DNA of 37,059 nt from Parvibaculum sp. (GCF_002684405.1 NZ_NYVD01000103.1:1-37059); one strand, 5' to 3'. Positions 24,120 through 32,691 are shown, counted from the first letter of the stretch. The notes: generated from the letters alone by a model not told the origin. Program-made: numbers and translations.

Positions 24120-24356
24120 TCAATAATGTGGCGGCGGCGGCTCATGGCCGGCGGGCTTGCTGTTGTCGCGTTCGACCGATTCCATGCGTTCCTGGAGCAG
24201 GCCGAGCTTGCGTTTCAGCACATCGATTTCGTGCCACTGACGGATGATGGTTTCGTTCAGTTCCTCGACGGTCCGGTCCTGATGGCTCAGCCGGATTTCG
24301 AGGTTGGCGATGCGCGTTTCCGCGTCGGCCGGGATTTCTTTTCCGTTTCCGGACAT
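24120..24356 (-). CDS. slyX: SlyX-like coiled-coil protein
   Basis: The 78-residue product is a short coiled coil with the SlyX pattern: ETRIANLEIRLSHQDRTVEELNETI, then RQWHEIDVLKRKLGLLQERM, and a Pro/His-rich tail ending GHEPPPPHY. SlyX proteins are small, conserved and of unknown biochemical role. The start at ATG 24356 lies inside the 3' end of the GIY-YIG gene, which it overlaps by 70 nt in a different frame. It converges on the membrane protein gene 5 nt away. Confidence 0.88.
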   Translation of the reverse strand: MSGNGKEIPADAETRIANLEIRLSHQDRTVEELNETIIRQWHEIDVLKRKLGLLQERMESVERDNSKPAGHEPPPPHY

Positions 24357-24625
24357 GGGCTGCTTCCCTGGTAAGCGTTCTGGCGGGCGAGGTTTCTCTT
24401 GGCCTCGGGCGTGAGGCGTTTCACCGCATATTCGGCTCGCGAGGCTTCCGAGCGTGTTTCGTAGCGCTGCGTCATCAATATGCGCACCGGCCGGTAGGCG
24501 CGGGTGAACTTGGCGCCACGCCCTTCGCGATGCGCGCGGAAGCGGGCCTCCACATCCACGGTGATGCCTGTGTAGAGGCGGTCGCCGGTGCACTCAAGAA
24601 GATAGAGAAACCAGGGCTTTGTCAT
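24287..24625 (-). CDS. GIY-YIG nuclease-like protein (UPF0213/YhbQ type)
   Basis: The 112-residue product opens with FLYLLECTGDRLYTGITVDV, the GIY-YIG signature as LYLL...LYTGIT. The small-family blocks follow: RFRAHREGRGAKFTRAYRPV, SRAEYAVKRLTPEAKRNLA. The domain covers about residues 4-85; the last ~25 residues (SSPCPETEKKSRPTRKRAS) are basic and low in homology. They are read in another frame over slyX. YhbQ-type proteins have been linked to DNA damage responses, but the role here is unknown. It is divergent from the hybrid kinase at 24741. Confidence 0.88.
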   Translation of the reverse strand: MTKPWFLYLLECTGDRLYTGITVDVEARFRAHREGRGAKFTRAYRPVRILMTQRYETRSEASRAEYAVKRLTPEAKRNLARQNAYQGSSPCPETEKKSRPTRKRASPTSKSG

Positions 24626-24740
24626 GTCGGCGACTATAGGCCGATGGCCCGATTCGGTGCGAGACAGGCAGAAAACCCATGCTTTACGTGGGGTTAACCC
24701 GGATCGGCTAGGGTTCGCGCCAGGGAAGGAGATTCAGTTG

Positions 24741-26342
24741 ATGACACGGCGCACCACAAACATGTCGGTTGCCGAGCTGAATTCGCTTATCGCGGAAGCG
24801 GCAAGCGAATTGCCGGATGGATTCCTCATCTACGATTCCGATTATCGCGTTCTTTTTGCGACCGACCGGTCCAAAGAGGATTTCGCGCCGACAGTCGATG
24901 CTCTGGAGCGCGGTGCGACCTATCTGGACGCGACAATGGCGGGGGTGCGGTCGGTCTATCCCGATATCGACGACGACGACTGCCGGGCGCTGAGCGAAGA
25001 GATTGTGTCTACGCTCGAAAGCGGCAAGCCTGTGGAACTTCAGACATCCGGTGGCCGTATCGTGAAGGTCACCTATCGCGATCTGAAGGACGGGCGGCGT
25101 GTGGCGGTGGGCGCCGATGTCACCGAACTGCGCGAGCGCGAGCGGGAACTGCAGGCAGCGCGCAAGGCGGCGGAGGCCGCCAGCAAGGCGAAGACGACTT
25201 TCCTCGCCAATATCAGCCATGAAATCCGGACGCCGCTTAACGCCATGCTGGGCATGGCGCAGATACTCGGGTCGGCGAAGCTCGAAGACGAGCAGCGCGA
25301 ACAGGTCGCTGCCATACTCGATTCCGGTCAGGTGCTGATGGCGATGCTGAACGATCTGCTCGACCTGTCGAAGATCGAGGCGGGACGTTTCGAGATCGCG
25401 CCGGTGGAAAAAGACATCAATGTCGTTATCCATCGCATGATGCGGATCTGGACCCCGCGCGCTCAGGAAAAGGGTATATCGCTGACCTCATCCATCGATG
25501 AGAATGTGCCGTTGCGGCTGATGTTCGATCCGATCCGCATCCGGCAATGCGTGTCCAACCTACTTTCCAATGCGATCAAATTCACCGGTAAGGGCGAGGT
25601 CGGCTTGCGGGTTTCCGCGCAGCCTCTGGAAGAAAGCGGTATGTGGCGGATTGCCATTGCCGTGAGCGATACCGGCATCGGCATGGATGAGGAGACGATC
25701 GGCCGCCTCTTCCAGCCCTTTTCACAGGCGGATGCGTCTATCGGCCAGACCTATGGAGGGACGGGGCTCGGGCTTGCGATCACCAGGCAGCTTGCCGAAC
25801 TGATGGGCGGGGAGGTGACGGTTGTCAGCACACCGGGAAAAGGATCGCTCTTCACGCTGACATTGGTGGCGGAAGAAGTGGCCATGGCCGCGCATCCCGC
25901 CGAAGGGGAGGCGGGGAATGGAGAGCTTGCCACCGAAAACGGGTGGCGGGACGGGTTGCGTGTCCTCATCGCCGACGACCACCCCCTGAACAGGAAACTG
26001 GTGCGTCTGTTTCTGGAGCCCCACGGTGCCATCGTCACCGAGATTTCGGATGGCGATGAAGTGCTGGATGCTCTGCGCAAGGACGAGTTCGACATTGTGC
26101 TGCTCGACGCGCATATGCGCCGGGTGGACGGGATCGATGCGGTGCGCGAGATAAGGGCCGCCGGGGAAGTGTGGTCGGCCATCCCGACCGTCATTCTGAC
26201 GGCGGATGCCATGACCGGCGACCGCGCGCGCTATATCAATGCAGGCGCCGATGGCTATGTGGCCAAGCCCATCGATCAGCGCGAACTCGCTGCGGAAATG
26301 AGCCGCGTGCTCTGGCCGGGCAAAATCCAGGCCGCCGACTGA
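24741..26342 (+). CDS. Hybrid sensor histidine kinase with PAS and receiver domains
   Basis: The 533-residue protein has no membrane segment. Its N-terminus is a PAS-like sensor (about 15-130: ASELPDGFLIYDSDYRVLFAT, ending VGADVTEL). A coiled coil (130-150) and the dimerisation domain with SHEIRTPLNAMLG (His160) follow. The ATPase domain has LLSNAIKF, DTGIGM and GGTGLGLAI, and the C-terminal receiver has IADDHP, the phosphorylated Asp at 456 (VLLDAHMRRVDG), ILTAD and AKP. Start ATG 24741 has AAGGAG 9 nt upstream. No phosphotransfer or output gene is adjacent. The next gene downstream is CYP153, but 224 nt separate them. Confidence 0.93.
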   Translation: MTRRTTNMSVAELNSLIAEAASELPDGFLIYDSDYRVLFATDRSKEDFAPTVDALERGATYLDATMAGVRSVYPDIDDDDCRALSEEIVSTLESGKPVELQTSGGRIVKVTYRDLKDGRRVAVGADVTELRERERELQAARKAAEAASKAKTTFLANISHEIRTPLNAMLGMAQILGSAKLEDEQREQVAAILDSGQVLMAMLNDLLDLSKIEAGRFEIAPVEKDINVVIHRMMRIWTPRAQEKGISLTSSIDENVPLRLMFDPIRIRQCVSNLLSNAIKFTGKGEVGLRVSAQPLEESGMWRIAIAVSDTGIGMDEETIGRLFQPFSQADASIGQTYGGTGLGLAITRQLAELMGGEVTVVSTPGKGSLFTLTLVAEEVAMAAHPAEGEAGNGELATENGWRDGLRVLIADDHPLNRKLVRLFLEPHGAIVTEISDGDEVLDALRKDEFDIVLLDAHMRRVDGIDAVREIRAAGEVWSAIPTVILTADAMTGDRARYINAGADGYVAKPIDQRELAAEMSRVLWPGKIQAAD

Positions 26343-26566
26343 GTTTCCTCTCTTTCACACAACCAACCGTGTACAGGGACTTGTCCTGCCGGACAGGGCG
26401 GGGGTGCGCTGCGGAAAGTGGCGGATTCTCGCCAATAATCAATTGCTGACACCGGCGTCATTTTCTTGTATATTTTGCGTATCTTGACTACACACTTGAA
26501 TAGGCTAACGCAGCGGAGAACTGGCACGAAGCCAGCGGCGCAGCGTTCAGGCACCGGAGGAAACGA

Positions 26567-27838
26567 ATGAGCGAAGCTGCCGTCGATATCAGCACGAGTT
26601 CGGCCAATGAAATTGCGCCGGGTATTCCCGATCCCTATTCGCTGCCGCTCGACAAGATCGACGTCTCGCAGGGCGAGCTTTTCCGGCAGGATGCGCACTG
26701 GAAATATTTCGAGCGCCTGCGCAAGGAAGACCCGGTGCATTTCTGCGCCGAGAGCGAGAACGGCCCCTATTGGTCGGTGACGAAATATCGCGACATCATG
26801 CATGTCGACACCCATCACCAGATCTTTTCGTCCGAAGGCAGCATCACCATTCGCGATCAGCTGGAAGACTTCGTCCTGCCGATGTTCATCGCGATGGACC
26901 CGCCCAAGCATGACGAGCAGCGCAAGGTTGTGAGCCCCATCGTGGCGCCGGACAATCTGGCGAAGATGGAAGGTCTGATCCGCGAGCGCGCGGGCAAGAT
27001 TCTCGACGGGCTGCCGCACAATGAAGAATTCAACTGGGTCGACCGTGTGTCGATCGAACTGACGACGCAGATGCTCGCGACGCTGTTCGACTTCCCGTTC
27101 GAGGATCGCCGCAAGCTGACGCGCTGGTCCGACGTGGCGACGGCCGACCTCAATTCCGGCCTTGTGGAATCCGAAGAAGCCCGCCAGGCGGAGCTTCTGG
27201 AATGCGCTGAATATTTCATCGGGCTGTGGAACGAGCGCGTCAACTCCGAGCCGGGCAGCGATCTGATCTCCATGCTGGCGCACGGCGAGTCCACGCGGAA
27301 CATGGACAAGATGGAGTATCTCGGCAATCTGATCCTGCTCATCGTAGGCGGCAACGACACGACCCGGAACTCCATCTCCGGCGGCGTGCTGGCGCTCAAC
27401 CAGAACCCCGGCGAATACAAGAAGCTGCTGGAAAACCCGGAGCTGATCCCGAACATGGTTTCGGAAATCATCCGCTGGCAGACGCCGCTTGCCCATATGC
27501 GCCGTACCGCGCTTGAAGATACCGAGCTTGGCGGCAAGCAGATCAAGAAGGGCGACAAGGTCATCATGTGGTACGTCTCGGGCAACCGGGACGGCGAGGT
27601 CATCGACCGTCCGGACGAGTTCATCATCGACCGTCCGCGGGCGCGCCAGCACATGTCCTTCGGCTACGGCATCCACCGCTGCGTGGGCAACCGTCTGGCC
27701 GAGATGCAGCTTCGCATCATCTGGGAAGAGATCCTGAAGCGCTTCAAGAAGGTCGAAGTTGTGGGTGAGCCCAGGCGCATCCTGTCGAGCTTCGTGAAGG
27801 GGTATGAGACGCTTCCGGTGAAGGTCCACCCGCTTTGA
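26567..27838 (+). CDS. cyp153: CYP153-type cytochrome P450 alkane hydroxylase
   Basis: CYP153 enzymes hydroxylate the terminal carbon of medium-chain alkanes and fatty acids. The 423-residue soluble protein has the oxygen-binding I-helix GGNDTTRNSISGG (about 260-272), the K-helix SEIIRWQTPLAHMRRTA, and the heme loop MSFGYGIHRCVGNRLAE with the ligand Cys372. Features of this subfamily are the segment YWSVTKYRDIMHVDTHHQIFSSEG, FIAMDPPKHDEQRKVV and HMRRTALEDTELGGKQI. GGAGG precedes ATG 26567. CYP153 usually works with a ferredoxin and a ferredoxin reductase, often encoded alongside; neither is present here. The 224 nt upstream contain no regulator gene or clear promoter that I could identify. 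Confidence 0.92.
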   Translation: MSEAAVDISTSSANEIAPGIPDPYSLPLDKIDVSQGELFRQDAHWKYFERLRKEDPVHFCAESENGPYWSVTKYRDIMHVDTHHQIFSSEGSITIRDQLEDFVLPMFIAMDPPKHDEQRKVVSPIVAPDNLAKMEGLIRERAGKILDGLPHNEEFNWVDRVSIELTTQMLATLFDFPFEDRRKLTRWSDVATADLNSGLVESEEARQAELLECAEYFIGLWNERVNSEPGSDLISMLAHGESTRNMDKMEYLGNLILLIVGGNDTTRNSISGGVLALNQNPGEYKKLLENPELIPNMVSEIIRWQTPLAHMRRTALEDTELGGKQIKKGDKVIMWYVSGNRDGEVIDRPDEFIIDRPRARQHMSFGYGIHRCVGNRLAEMQLRIIWEEILKRFKKVEVVGEPRRILSSFVKGYETLPVKVHPL

Positions 27839-27853
27839 TCGTGGCTTTGGCCT

Positions 27854-27903
27854 GACATTACCGTAATGTCCCGAAACGGGTCGGCTATTGCCGGCCCGTT
27901 TTT
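27854..27903 (+). terminator. Tandem hairpins and terminator after CYP153
   Basis: A small hairpin (GACATTA and TAATGTC, 27854-27870) is followed by a strong one: AACGGGTCGGC (27875-27885) with GCCGGCCCGTT (27890-27900), one G-T pair, loop TATT, then a run of T to 27903. It ends the P450 transcript. Confidence 0.9.
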
Positions 27904-28011
27904 CATGGTCTTTGGCGGGTTGGGGCAATCCTGCGGTGACGGGGCGCAATCAAACGTGTTAAACGCCTTGCTGACGTACCTTTAACGGGCGTCGGGTATA
28001 ACGGCGCGGAC

Positions 28012-28614
28012 ATGAAAAAAAGACGCAGCGGAACGCTTCGGGGCCTGGCACAGGTCGGCACACGCAAGCGCCCGGACGAGAGCACATTCGGAGATATTCT
28101 TGCTTCGCTCGGCGATCGCAGCTTCGGCTGGGGCTTCGTCATGGGTGGGCTTTTGAACATGCTGCCGCTGCCGCCGGGGTCGAACCTGCTTTTAGGGCTT
28201 CCGCTCGTTTTCGTTTCCGTGCAGATGGCGCTGGGGCGCGAGATTCTCTGGCTGCCGGACTTCATCACCAACCGGTCGTTCGGCCGCAAGAAGTGGCGGG
28301 CCGGGGCACTCTATGTCCTGCCCATTGCGCGGGTGTTGTCGCGTATGACGCGACGGCGGGTGCTCTGGTTTTTCGAAGGCCCGGGCGAACGTATCGTCGG
28401 CGTACTCTACGTTATCACCGCCTTCAATCTATGCGTTCCGATCCCTTTCAGCGGATGGCTTCCGGCCGTGTGCTTCTTCATCGTGGGCGTAGGGCTGGTG
28501 GAACATGACGGGCTGATCGTGGCGGCGGGGACGTTGCTCTGCGTCGTTTCGCTTGCCGTCTCCGCCTCCATGATTCTCGCCATCTTCTTCGGCTTCCACC
28601 ACTTCCTTATGTGA
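28012..28614 (+). CDS. ExoD family membrane protein
   Basis: The 200-residue protein belongs to the ExoD family, first found in Sinorhizobium as needed for exopolysaccharide and alkali tolerance. Typical segments are FGDILASLGDRSFGWGFVMGGLLNMLPLPPGSNLLLGLPLVFVS (abbreviated to positions 26-70) and a later SGWLPAVCFFIVGVGLVEHDG. There are four or so hydrophobic segments (about 38-70, 125-145, 148-165, 170-195). The stop codon TGA is immediately followed by the reverse-strand stop of the GST gene (TGATCA). The biochemical role of the family is unclear. Confidence 0.88.
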   Translation: MKKRRSGTLRGLAQVGTRKRPDESTFGDILASLGDRSFGWGFVMGGLLNMLPLPPGSNLLLGLPLVFVSVQMALGREILWLPDFITNRSFGRKKWRAGALYVLPIARVLSRMTRRRVLWFFEGPGERIVGVLYVITAFNLCVPIPFSGWLPAVCFFIVGVGLVEHDGLIVAAGTLLCVVSLAVSASMILAIFFGFHHFLM

Positions 28615-29247
28615 TCAGCTCCGGGTCCCGAGCGCATAGGGGCCGCCGCGCTCGATTGCCCGGCGATAGGCGTCGCGGGCCTGCATGGCGGCGAGGTAGC
28701 GCTTCAGGTTTGGATAATTGTCGAGAAGCCCGTTCGCGTCGGCCGCCTCCAGCACGAAGGTGAGCTGAACGTCCGCGCCGGTGAGATCGTCGCCGACGAA
28801 ATAGGCGCGGTCCTTGAGTGCGTTTTCCATATAGCTCAGATGATTGTCCATCTCCGAAAAGATGCGCGGCCAGAGCGGCTCGGCCGCCTCGCCCAGACGG
28901 CCCGCATAAAGCCCCATCAGGAAGGGCAGCATGGCGGAGCCTTCCGCGAAGTGCAGCCAGTGCTCGTAGTCGAGGAAGTCTTCGCTGTCGGGTGCCGGGC
29001 GGAAACGGCCATTGCCATGGGTCCGGACGAGATAGTCGATGATGGCGCCCGATTCCGCCACGGTGCGTTCGCCATCGGTGATGACGGGCGACTTGCCGAG
29101 CGGGTGCACGGCTTTGAGTTCCGGCGGTGCAAGCTGCGTTTCGCTGTCACGCTGGTAAAGCGCGATGTCGTAGTCGAGGCCGAGCTCTTCCAGCAGCCAG
29201 AGAATGCGCTGGGAGCGGGAATTGTTGAGATGGTGCAGCGTGATCAT
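28615..29247 (-). CDS. Glutathione S-transferase family protein
   Basis: The 210-residue product has a thioredoxin-like N-terminal domain (1-80): ITLHHLNNSRSQRILWLLEELGLDY with a Ser in the active-site region, KSPVITDGERTVAESGAIIDYL as the glutathione-binding part. An all-helical C-terminal domain follows (90-205), containing DDLTGADVQLTFVLEAA. This fits a bacterial cytosolic GST close to eukaryotic-like membrane-associated detoxification forms. ATG 29247 has AAAGGA just upstream; a longer in-frame reading to 29502 has no homology. It converges with ExoD without any gap and diverges from the DksA-like gene. Confidence 0.92.
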   Translation of the reverse strand: MITLHHLNNSRSQRILWLLEELGLDYDIALYQRDSETQLAPPELKAVHPLGKSPVITDGERTVAESGAIIDYLVRTHGNGRFRPAPDSEDFLDYEHWLHFAEGSAMLPFLMGLYAGRLGEAAEPLWPRIFSEMDNHLSYMENALKDRAYFVGDDLTGADVQLTFVLEAADANGLLDNYPNLKRYLAAMQARDAYRRAIERGGPYALGTRS

Positions 29248-29323
29248 GGCGTGTCCTTTGTTGCTGGCCGCATGTTGGCGCAGACGGGGTGCGGGGGACA
29301 AACGAATATGCGAGACTTCACGA

Positions 29324-29674
29324 ATGAGTGATCGCGCCATGACAGACGAGGAGCTGGCGGCCTTGCGGGCGCAGCTTGCGGCAAAGCTCGAGACCTTGCG
29401 CACGAGCAGCGAGACCTCGGCCGACGACCGCAAGCCGGTCGCGCTCGACCAGCAATCGGTGGGGCGCCTGTCTCGCATGGATGCGATGCAGATGCAGGCC
29501 ATGGCTCAGGCGTCCGAACAGCGCCGCAAACAGGAAGTCATGCGTATCGAATCCGCCATCAGGCGGATCGATGAAGGCGAGTACGGATATTGCGTGACCT
29601 GCGGCGATGAGATTTCGGAGAAACGGCTGAAGGCCGACCCGACCATTCCGACCTGCATCAATTGTGCGAAGTAA
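29324..29674 (+). CDS. TraR/DksA-type zinc-finger protein
   Basis: The 116-residue product has an alpha-helical N-terminal half (about 10-75) with Glu/Arg-rich coiled segments and a C-terminal C4 zinc finger: GYCVTCGDEISEKRLKADPTIPTCINCAK-like, with the four Cys in CVTC and CINC. DksA/TraR proteins bind RNA polymerase; short members may instead be regulators without the DksA acidic tip. The usual DxxDxA tip motif of DksA is not evident (here DAMQMQAMAQA), so a true DksA role is unlikely. ATG 29324 and ATG 29339 are both possible starts. Confidence 0.85.
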   Translation: MSDRAMTDEELAALRAQLAAKLETLRTSSETSADDRKPVALDQQSVGRLSRMDAMQMQAMAQASEQRRKQEVMRIESAIRRIDEGEYGYCVTCGDEISEKRLKADPTIPTCINCAK

Positions 29675-29743
29675 CCGGCGTCTTCCAAATTCAGTCACAT
29701 TCCCGGTTTTATATCAGGAATACCTAAATCAAGGAGTGAGGCC

Positions 29744-30130
29744 ATGTCCTACTATCACAGCCGGATCGTCGATGCCTCTGTCGACGAGGCGGAAGCGCGG
29801 ATCAAGCAGAGCCTTGCCGCTCAGGGGTTCGGCGTTCTGACCGAAGTGGATGTCGCGGCGACGATGAAGAAGAAGCTCGGCAAGGAGATGGGCGATTATC
29901 GCATTCTGGGCGCCTGCAATCCTGTGATGGCATTCGAGGCGCTGTCGCTCGAAGACAAGATCGGCACCATGCTGCCCTGCAATGTGATCGTGCGCGCAGC
30001 CGGCGACGGCAAGTCGGAGATCGCCGCCATTGATCCGGTTGTTTCCATGTCCGGTGTCGGCAACGACCAGCTTGCCTCGGTGGCGGGCAAAGTCCGCGAG
30101 ATGCTCAACAAGGCGGTAGACGAGGCGTGA
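29744..30130 (+). CDS. DUF302 family protein
   Basis: The 128-residue product is a single DUF302 domain: YYHSRIVDASVDEAEARIKQSL, GFGVLTEVDVAATMKKKLG, YRILGACNPVMAFEAL, and IGTMLPCNVIVR. These proteins form a small alpha/beta fold of unknown function, often near redox or stress genes. GGAG lies in AAGGAGTGAGGCC before ATG 29744. It converges with egtD six bases away. The Cys residues in GACNP and LPCNV are conserved in many DUF302 members. Confidence 0.88.
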   Translation: MSYYHSRIVDASVDEAEARIKQSLAAQGFGVLTEVDVAATMKKKLGKEMGDYRILGACNPVMAFEALSLEDKIGTMLPCNVIVRAAGDGKSEIAAIDPVVSMSGVGNDQLASVAGKVREMLNKAVDEA

Positions 30131-30136
30131 GGCCGG

Positions 30137-31114
30137 TCAGACCGCGCGAAGGGCGTGGACGCTGAAATAGTTCCGTTCGTCTGTCCATACGCGCTCGGGT
30201 TCATAGCCCGCTTCGCGTGCCAGCGCGCGGAAGCCCTTGATGCGGTATTTGTGAGAGCTTTCGGTATGGATGGTTTCGCCCTTGCGGAAGGCGAAGCGGT
30301 TTTCGCCGATGGTGACCGTCTGATCCGTCTTCGAGACGAGATGCATCTCGATGCGCTCCAGCTCGGGGTTCCAGCGCGCATCGTGCTCGAATGCTGCGAG
30401 GTCGAAATCGGCGTCCAGTTCGCGATTGATCCGCTTCAGGAAATTCAGGTTGAACGCAGCCGTCACGCCCTTTGTGTCGTTGTAGGCGGCGCGCAATGTG
30501 TCGATGTCCTTCACCAGATCGATCCCGATGATCATCGTGGCGTCGCGGCCGAGCAGGCGGCGTGTCAGCGCCAGGAACTTCACCGCTTCGTCGCGGGTGA
30601 AATTGCCGATGGTCGAGCCGGGGAAGAAGCCTGCGATATTGGCAGGCGTTTCGCTTTCCAGGTCGGGCAGGGTGAAGGGCTGCGTGTAGTCTGCGCAGAC
30701 AGGGGCGATACGCAGCGCCGGAAAATCGCTGGCGAGGTTCGCAGAGGCCGCCAGCAAATGCTCGCGTGAAATTTCCACGGGCATATAGGCGACCGGGTCG
30801 GTCAGGGCGGAAAGCAGCAGGCGGATCTTGATGCCTGCGCCGGACCCGAACTCGACGATCTGGGCCCGCGGACCGATGACGCTTGCGATGTCGGGCGCAT
30901 GACTCTCGAGAATGCCGATCTCGGTGCGGGTCGGATAATATTCCGGGAGCTCGCAAATATCGTCGAAGAGATGCGAGCCTTCCTCGTCATAGAGAAACTT
31001 GCAGTGCAGGTGTTTTTGCGGCGCGTTCAATCCCTCGACAACGCTGCCGAGGAAATCGTCGCGCGCGGGTTCCATATCCTGAAGGGTTTCCAGGAGCGGG
31101 GCGGTCGAGTTCAT
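30137..31114 (-). CDS. egtD: EgtD, histidine N-alpha-methyltransferase (ergothioneine)
   Basis: EgtD trimethylates histidine to hercynine, the first step of ergothioneine synthesis. The 325-residue product starts MNSTAPLLETLQ and has the family blocks HLHCKFLYDEEGSHLFDDI, ELPEYYPTRTEIGIL, the SAM-binding IVEFGSGAGIKIRLLL, and FFPGSTIGNFTRDEAV. Later come MIIGIDLVKD and YNDTKGVTAAFNLNFLKRIN. Start ATG 31114 is one base after the egtB stop (TGACATG), which implies coupled translation. A longer in-frame reading upstream covers egtB and is not real. Order egtB-egtD without egtC or egtE is common in Proteobacteria. Confidence 0.95.
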   Translation of the reverse strand: MNSTAPLLETLQDMEPARDDFLGSVVEGLNAPQKHLHCKFLYDEEGSHLFDDICELPEYYPTRTEIGILESHAPDIASVIGPRAQIVEFGSGAGIKIRLLLSALTDPVAYMPVEISREHLLAASANLASDFPALRIAPVCADYTQPFTLPDLESETPANIAGFFPGSTIGNFTRDEAVKFLALTRRLLGRDATMIIGIDLVKDIDTLRAAYNDTKGVTAAFNLNFLKRINRELDADFDLAAFEHDARWNPELERIEMHLVSKTDQTVTIGENRFAFRKGETIHTESSHKYRIKGFRALAREAGYEPERVWTDERNYFSVHALRAV

Positions 31115-31115
31115 G

Positions 31116-32393
31116 TCAGTTATCCTCGGCGAGCCTGAAGCCGCTGAACTGCCAGCGGGCTGAGGCCGGAAAGAAATTGCGATAGGAAATACGTTGATGG
31201 CCGGGCGGCGTGGCGCAGGAGCGTCCGCGCAGCACCATCTGGTTGACCATGAACTTGCCGTTATATTCGCCGACAGCGCCCTTGGCGGGCTTGAAGCCGG
31301 GATAGGGAAGGTAGGCGCTTTCCGTCCATTCCCACACATCCTGGGTAAAGCCCGGCGCCAGCGGGCGCGGATGGATGCCGGCCTGCGGGGCAAGCTCGTC
31401 TTTTTCGCCATGCAGGCGCGCCGCGACTTCCCGCTCCATTTCGGTGGGCAGCCGTTTTTCCGCCCATGCGGCAAAGGCGTTGGCTTCGTAATAGCTCACA
31501 TGGGTGACGGGTTCGCATTCGCGCACGGGCTGGAGGCCGTACAGCGTGTAGGTCATCCAGAGATTGCCGTCGCGGTGCCAGTAGAGCGGGGCCTGCCAGC
31601 CTTCGGCCTGCACGGTCGTCCAGCCGTCGGACAGCCAGAATTCGGGCCGCTCGTAGCCGCCATCGGCGATGAAGTCGAGATATTCGCCGGTGCTGACCGG
31701 GCGCGAGGCGATGCGCATGTCCTGCAACAGGGTCTCGTGGGCGGGGGTCTCGTTGTCATAGGCAAAGCCATCGCCCTCATGGCCGATCCGGTAGATGCCG
31801 CCTTCGATTTCGAACCAGTTGAGTTTGGGAGCAGCCTTTTCCACGCGCTCGGCGTTGCTGTCGGATGCGTAGACCGGAAAGGTCGGATTTTCCGCAAAGG
31901 CGTGCTTGATGTCGGTGACGATCAGTTCCTGATGCTGCTCTTCATGATTGAGGCCGAGCTCGATCAGGGGGTGGAGGGCGCTGTCGCATGTGGCGATGAA
32001 AGCCTGCATCGCGGCGTCCACATGGGCGCGATAGGCGGCGATCTCGGCGATCCCGGGGCGTGTGATCATGCCGCGGCGCGGGCGCGCATGCCGTTCGCCG
32101 ACGGCTTCGTAATAGGAGTTGAAGAGGAAGTTGTAGTCGGGATCGAAAACCTCATAGCCCGGCGCATGGGGCACCAGCAGAAAGGTTTCGAAGAACCATG
32201 TCGTGTGCGCCCTGTGCCATTTGGCCGGGCTCGCATCGGTCATGGACTGGATGGTCTGGTCCTCGGCGGAGAGGGGCGCGGTCAGCTCTTCGGTGCGCTG
32301 CCGGACACGGGCATAGGCATGCCCCAGGGCGCTGGCGGTTTCCCGTTTGTTATGCGCAGCGGCGTCGTCGCCGAGCGTTGCCGTTTCGGACAT
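31116..32393 (-). CDS. egtB: EgtB, hercynine oxygenase (sulfoxide synthase)
   Basis: EgtB joins a thiol (gamma-glutamylcysteine or cysteine) to hercynine with oxygen, using a non-heme iron. The 425-residue product has an N-terminal DinB-like domain with KWHRAHTTWFFETFLL (His60 or His63) and HEEQHQE (His150, His154), which supply the three iron-binding His residues. The C-terminal formylglycine-generating-enzyme-like domain (about 185-420) carries YRIGHEGDGFAYDNETPAHE, VSYYEANAFAAWAEKRLPTE, and a conserved ending with VLRGRSCATPPGHQR. GAGGAG precedes ATG 32393. It is the first gene of the egtB-egtD pair. Confidence 0.95.
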   Translation of the reverse strand: MSETATLGDDAAAHNKRETASALGHAYARVRQRTEELTAPLSAEDQTIQSMTDASPAKWHRAHTTWFFETFLLVPHAPGYEVFDPDYNFLFNSYYEAVGERHARPRRGMITRPGIAEIAAYRAHVDAAMQAFIATCDSALHPLIELGLNHEEQHQELIVTDIKHAFAENPTFPVYASDSNAERVEKAAPKLNWFEIEGGIYRIGHEGDGFAYDNETPAHETLLQDMRIASRPVSTGEYLDFIADGGYERPEFWLSDGWTTVQAEGWQAPLYWHRDGNLWMTYTLYGLQPVRECEPVTHVSYYEANAFAAWAEKRLPTEMEREVAARLHGEKDELAPQAGIHPRPLAPGFTQDVWEWTESAYLPYPGFKPAKGAVGEYNGKFMVNQMVLRGRSCATPPGHQRISYRNFFPASARWQFSGFRLAEDN

Positions 32394-32661
32394 CTGGGCT
32401 CCTCTTTGTCTGCCCGTCGTCTTTGCGTTTCCTGCTCGCGCGTGACATCACGCTGCGTGAGCGACTTGACCATAGACTCGCGTTGCCCGCCCCCGCTGTC
32501 AAATTCGCGTGAGAGGCACTCGCGTTCCCATTCGTCTCCACATAGTGCGGTGAGCCCCGATTACCAGAGCGGGATCAAGCCTCTCCCGCCGATATCGCTG
32601 AAAATGCGCAGAAATGCGTCTGCCTGTTGCCAGCGTTGTGTCAGGAGCCGGACGCAATAGC
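32394..32661. other. Non-coding region upstream of egtB with repeated CGTGA/TCACG
   Basis: No gene of 327 nt between egtB and the next gene (32394-32720) is supported. Near egtB, CGTGA (32441-32445), TCACG (32448-32452) and CGTGA (32456-32460) form overlapping inverted repeats 48-67 nt upstream of the egtB ATG. A further CGCGTGA occurs near 32506. This may be an operator for egtB-egtD. The rest shows only a weak 6-bp hairpin (32569-32589) and, at its far end, the terminator listed next. Confidence 0.4.
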
Positions 32662-32691
32662 AAAACGCGCCGCCCGGGGTGGGGCAGCGCG
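32662..32691 (-). terminator. Terminator after the 78-residue gene
   Basis: On the minus strand a 10-bp stem with one mismatch (32691-32682 with 32675-32666) and a 6-nt loop is followed by TTTT (32665-32662). It begins 30 nt after the stop of the small gene at 32721. Confidence 0.65.

Noticed and set aside
29248..29502. In-frame N-terminal extension of the GST gene
   Set aside because: It overlaps the DksA-like gene on the other strand, while the GST fold starts at ATG 29247 with a ribosome site.
31115..31474. In-frame upstream extension of egtD through the 3' end of egtB
   Set aside because: EgtD homology begins at ATG 31114, one base after the egtB stop, and the extension is a shadow of egtB.
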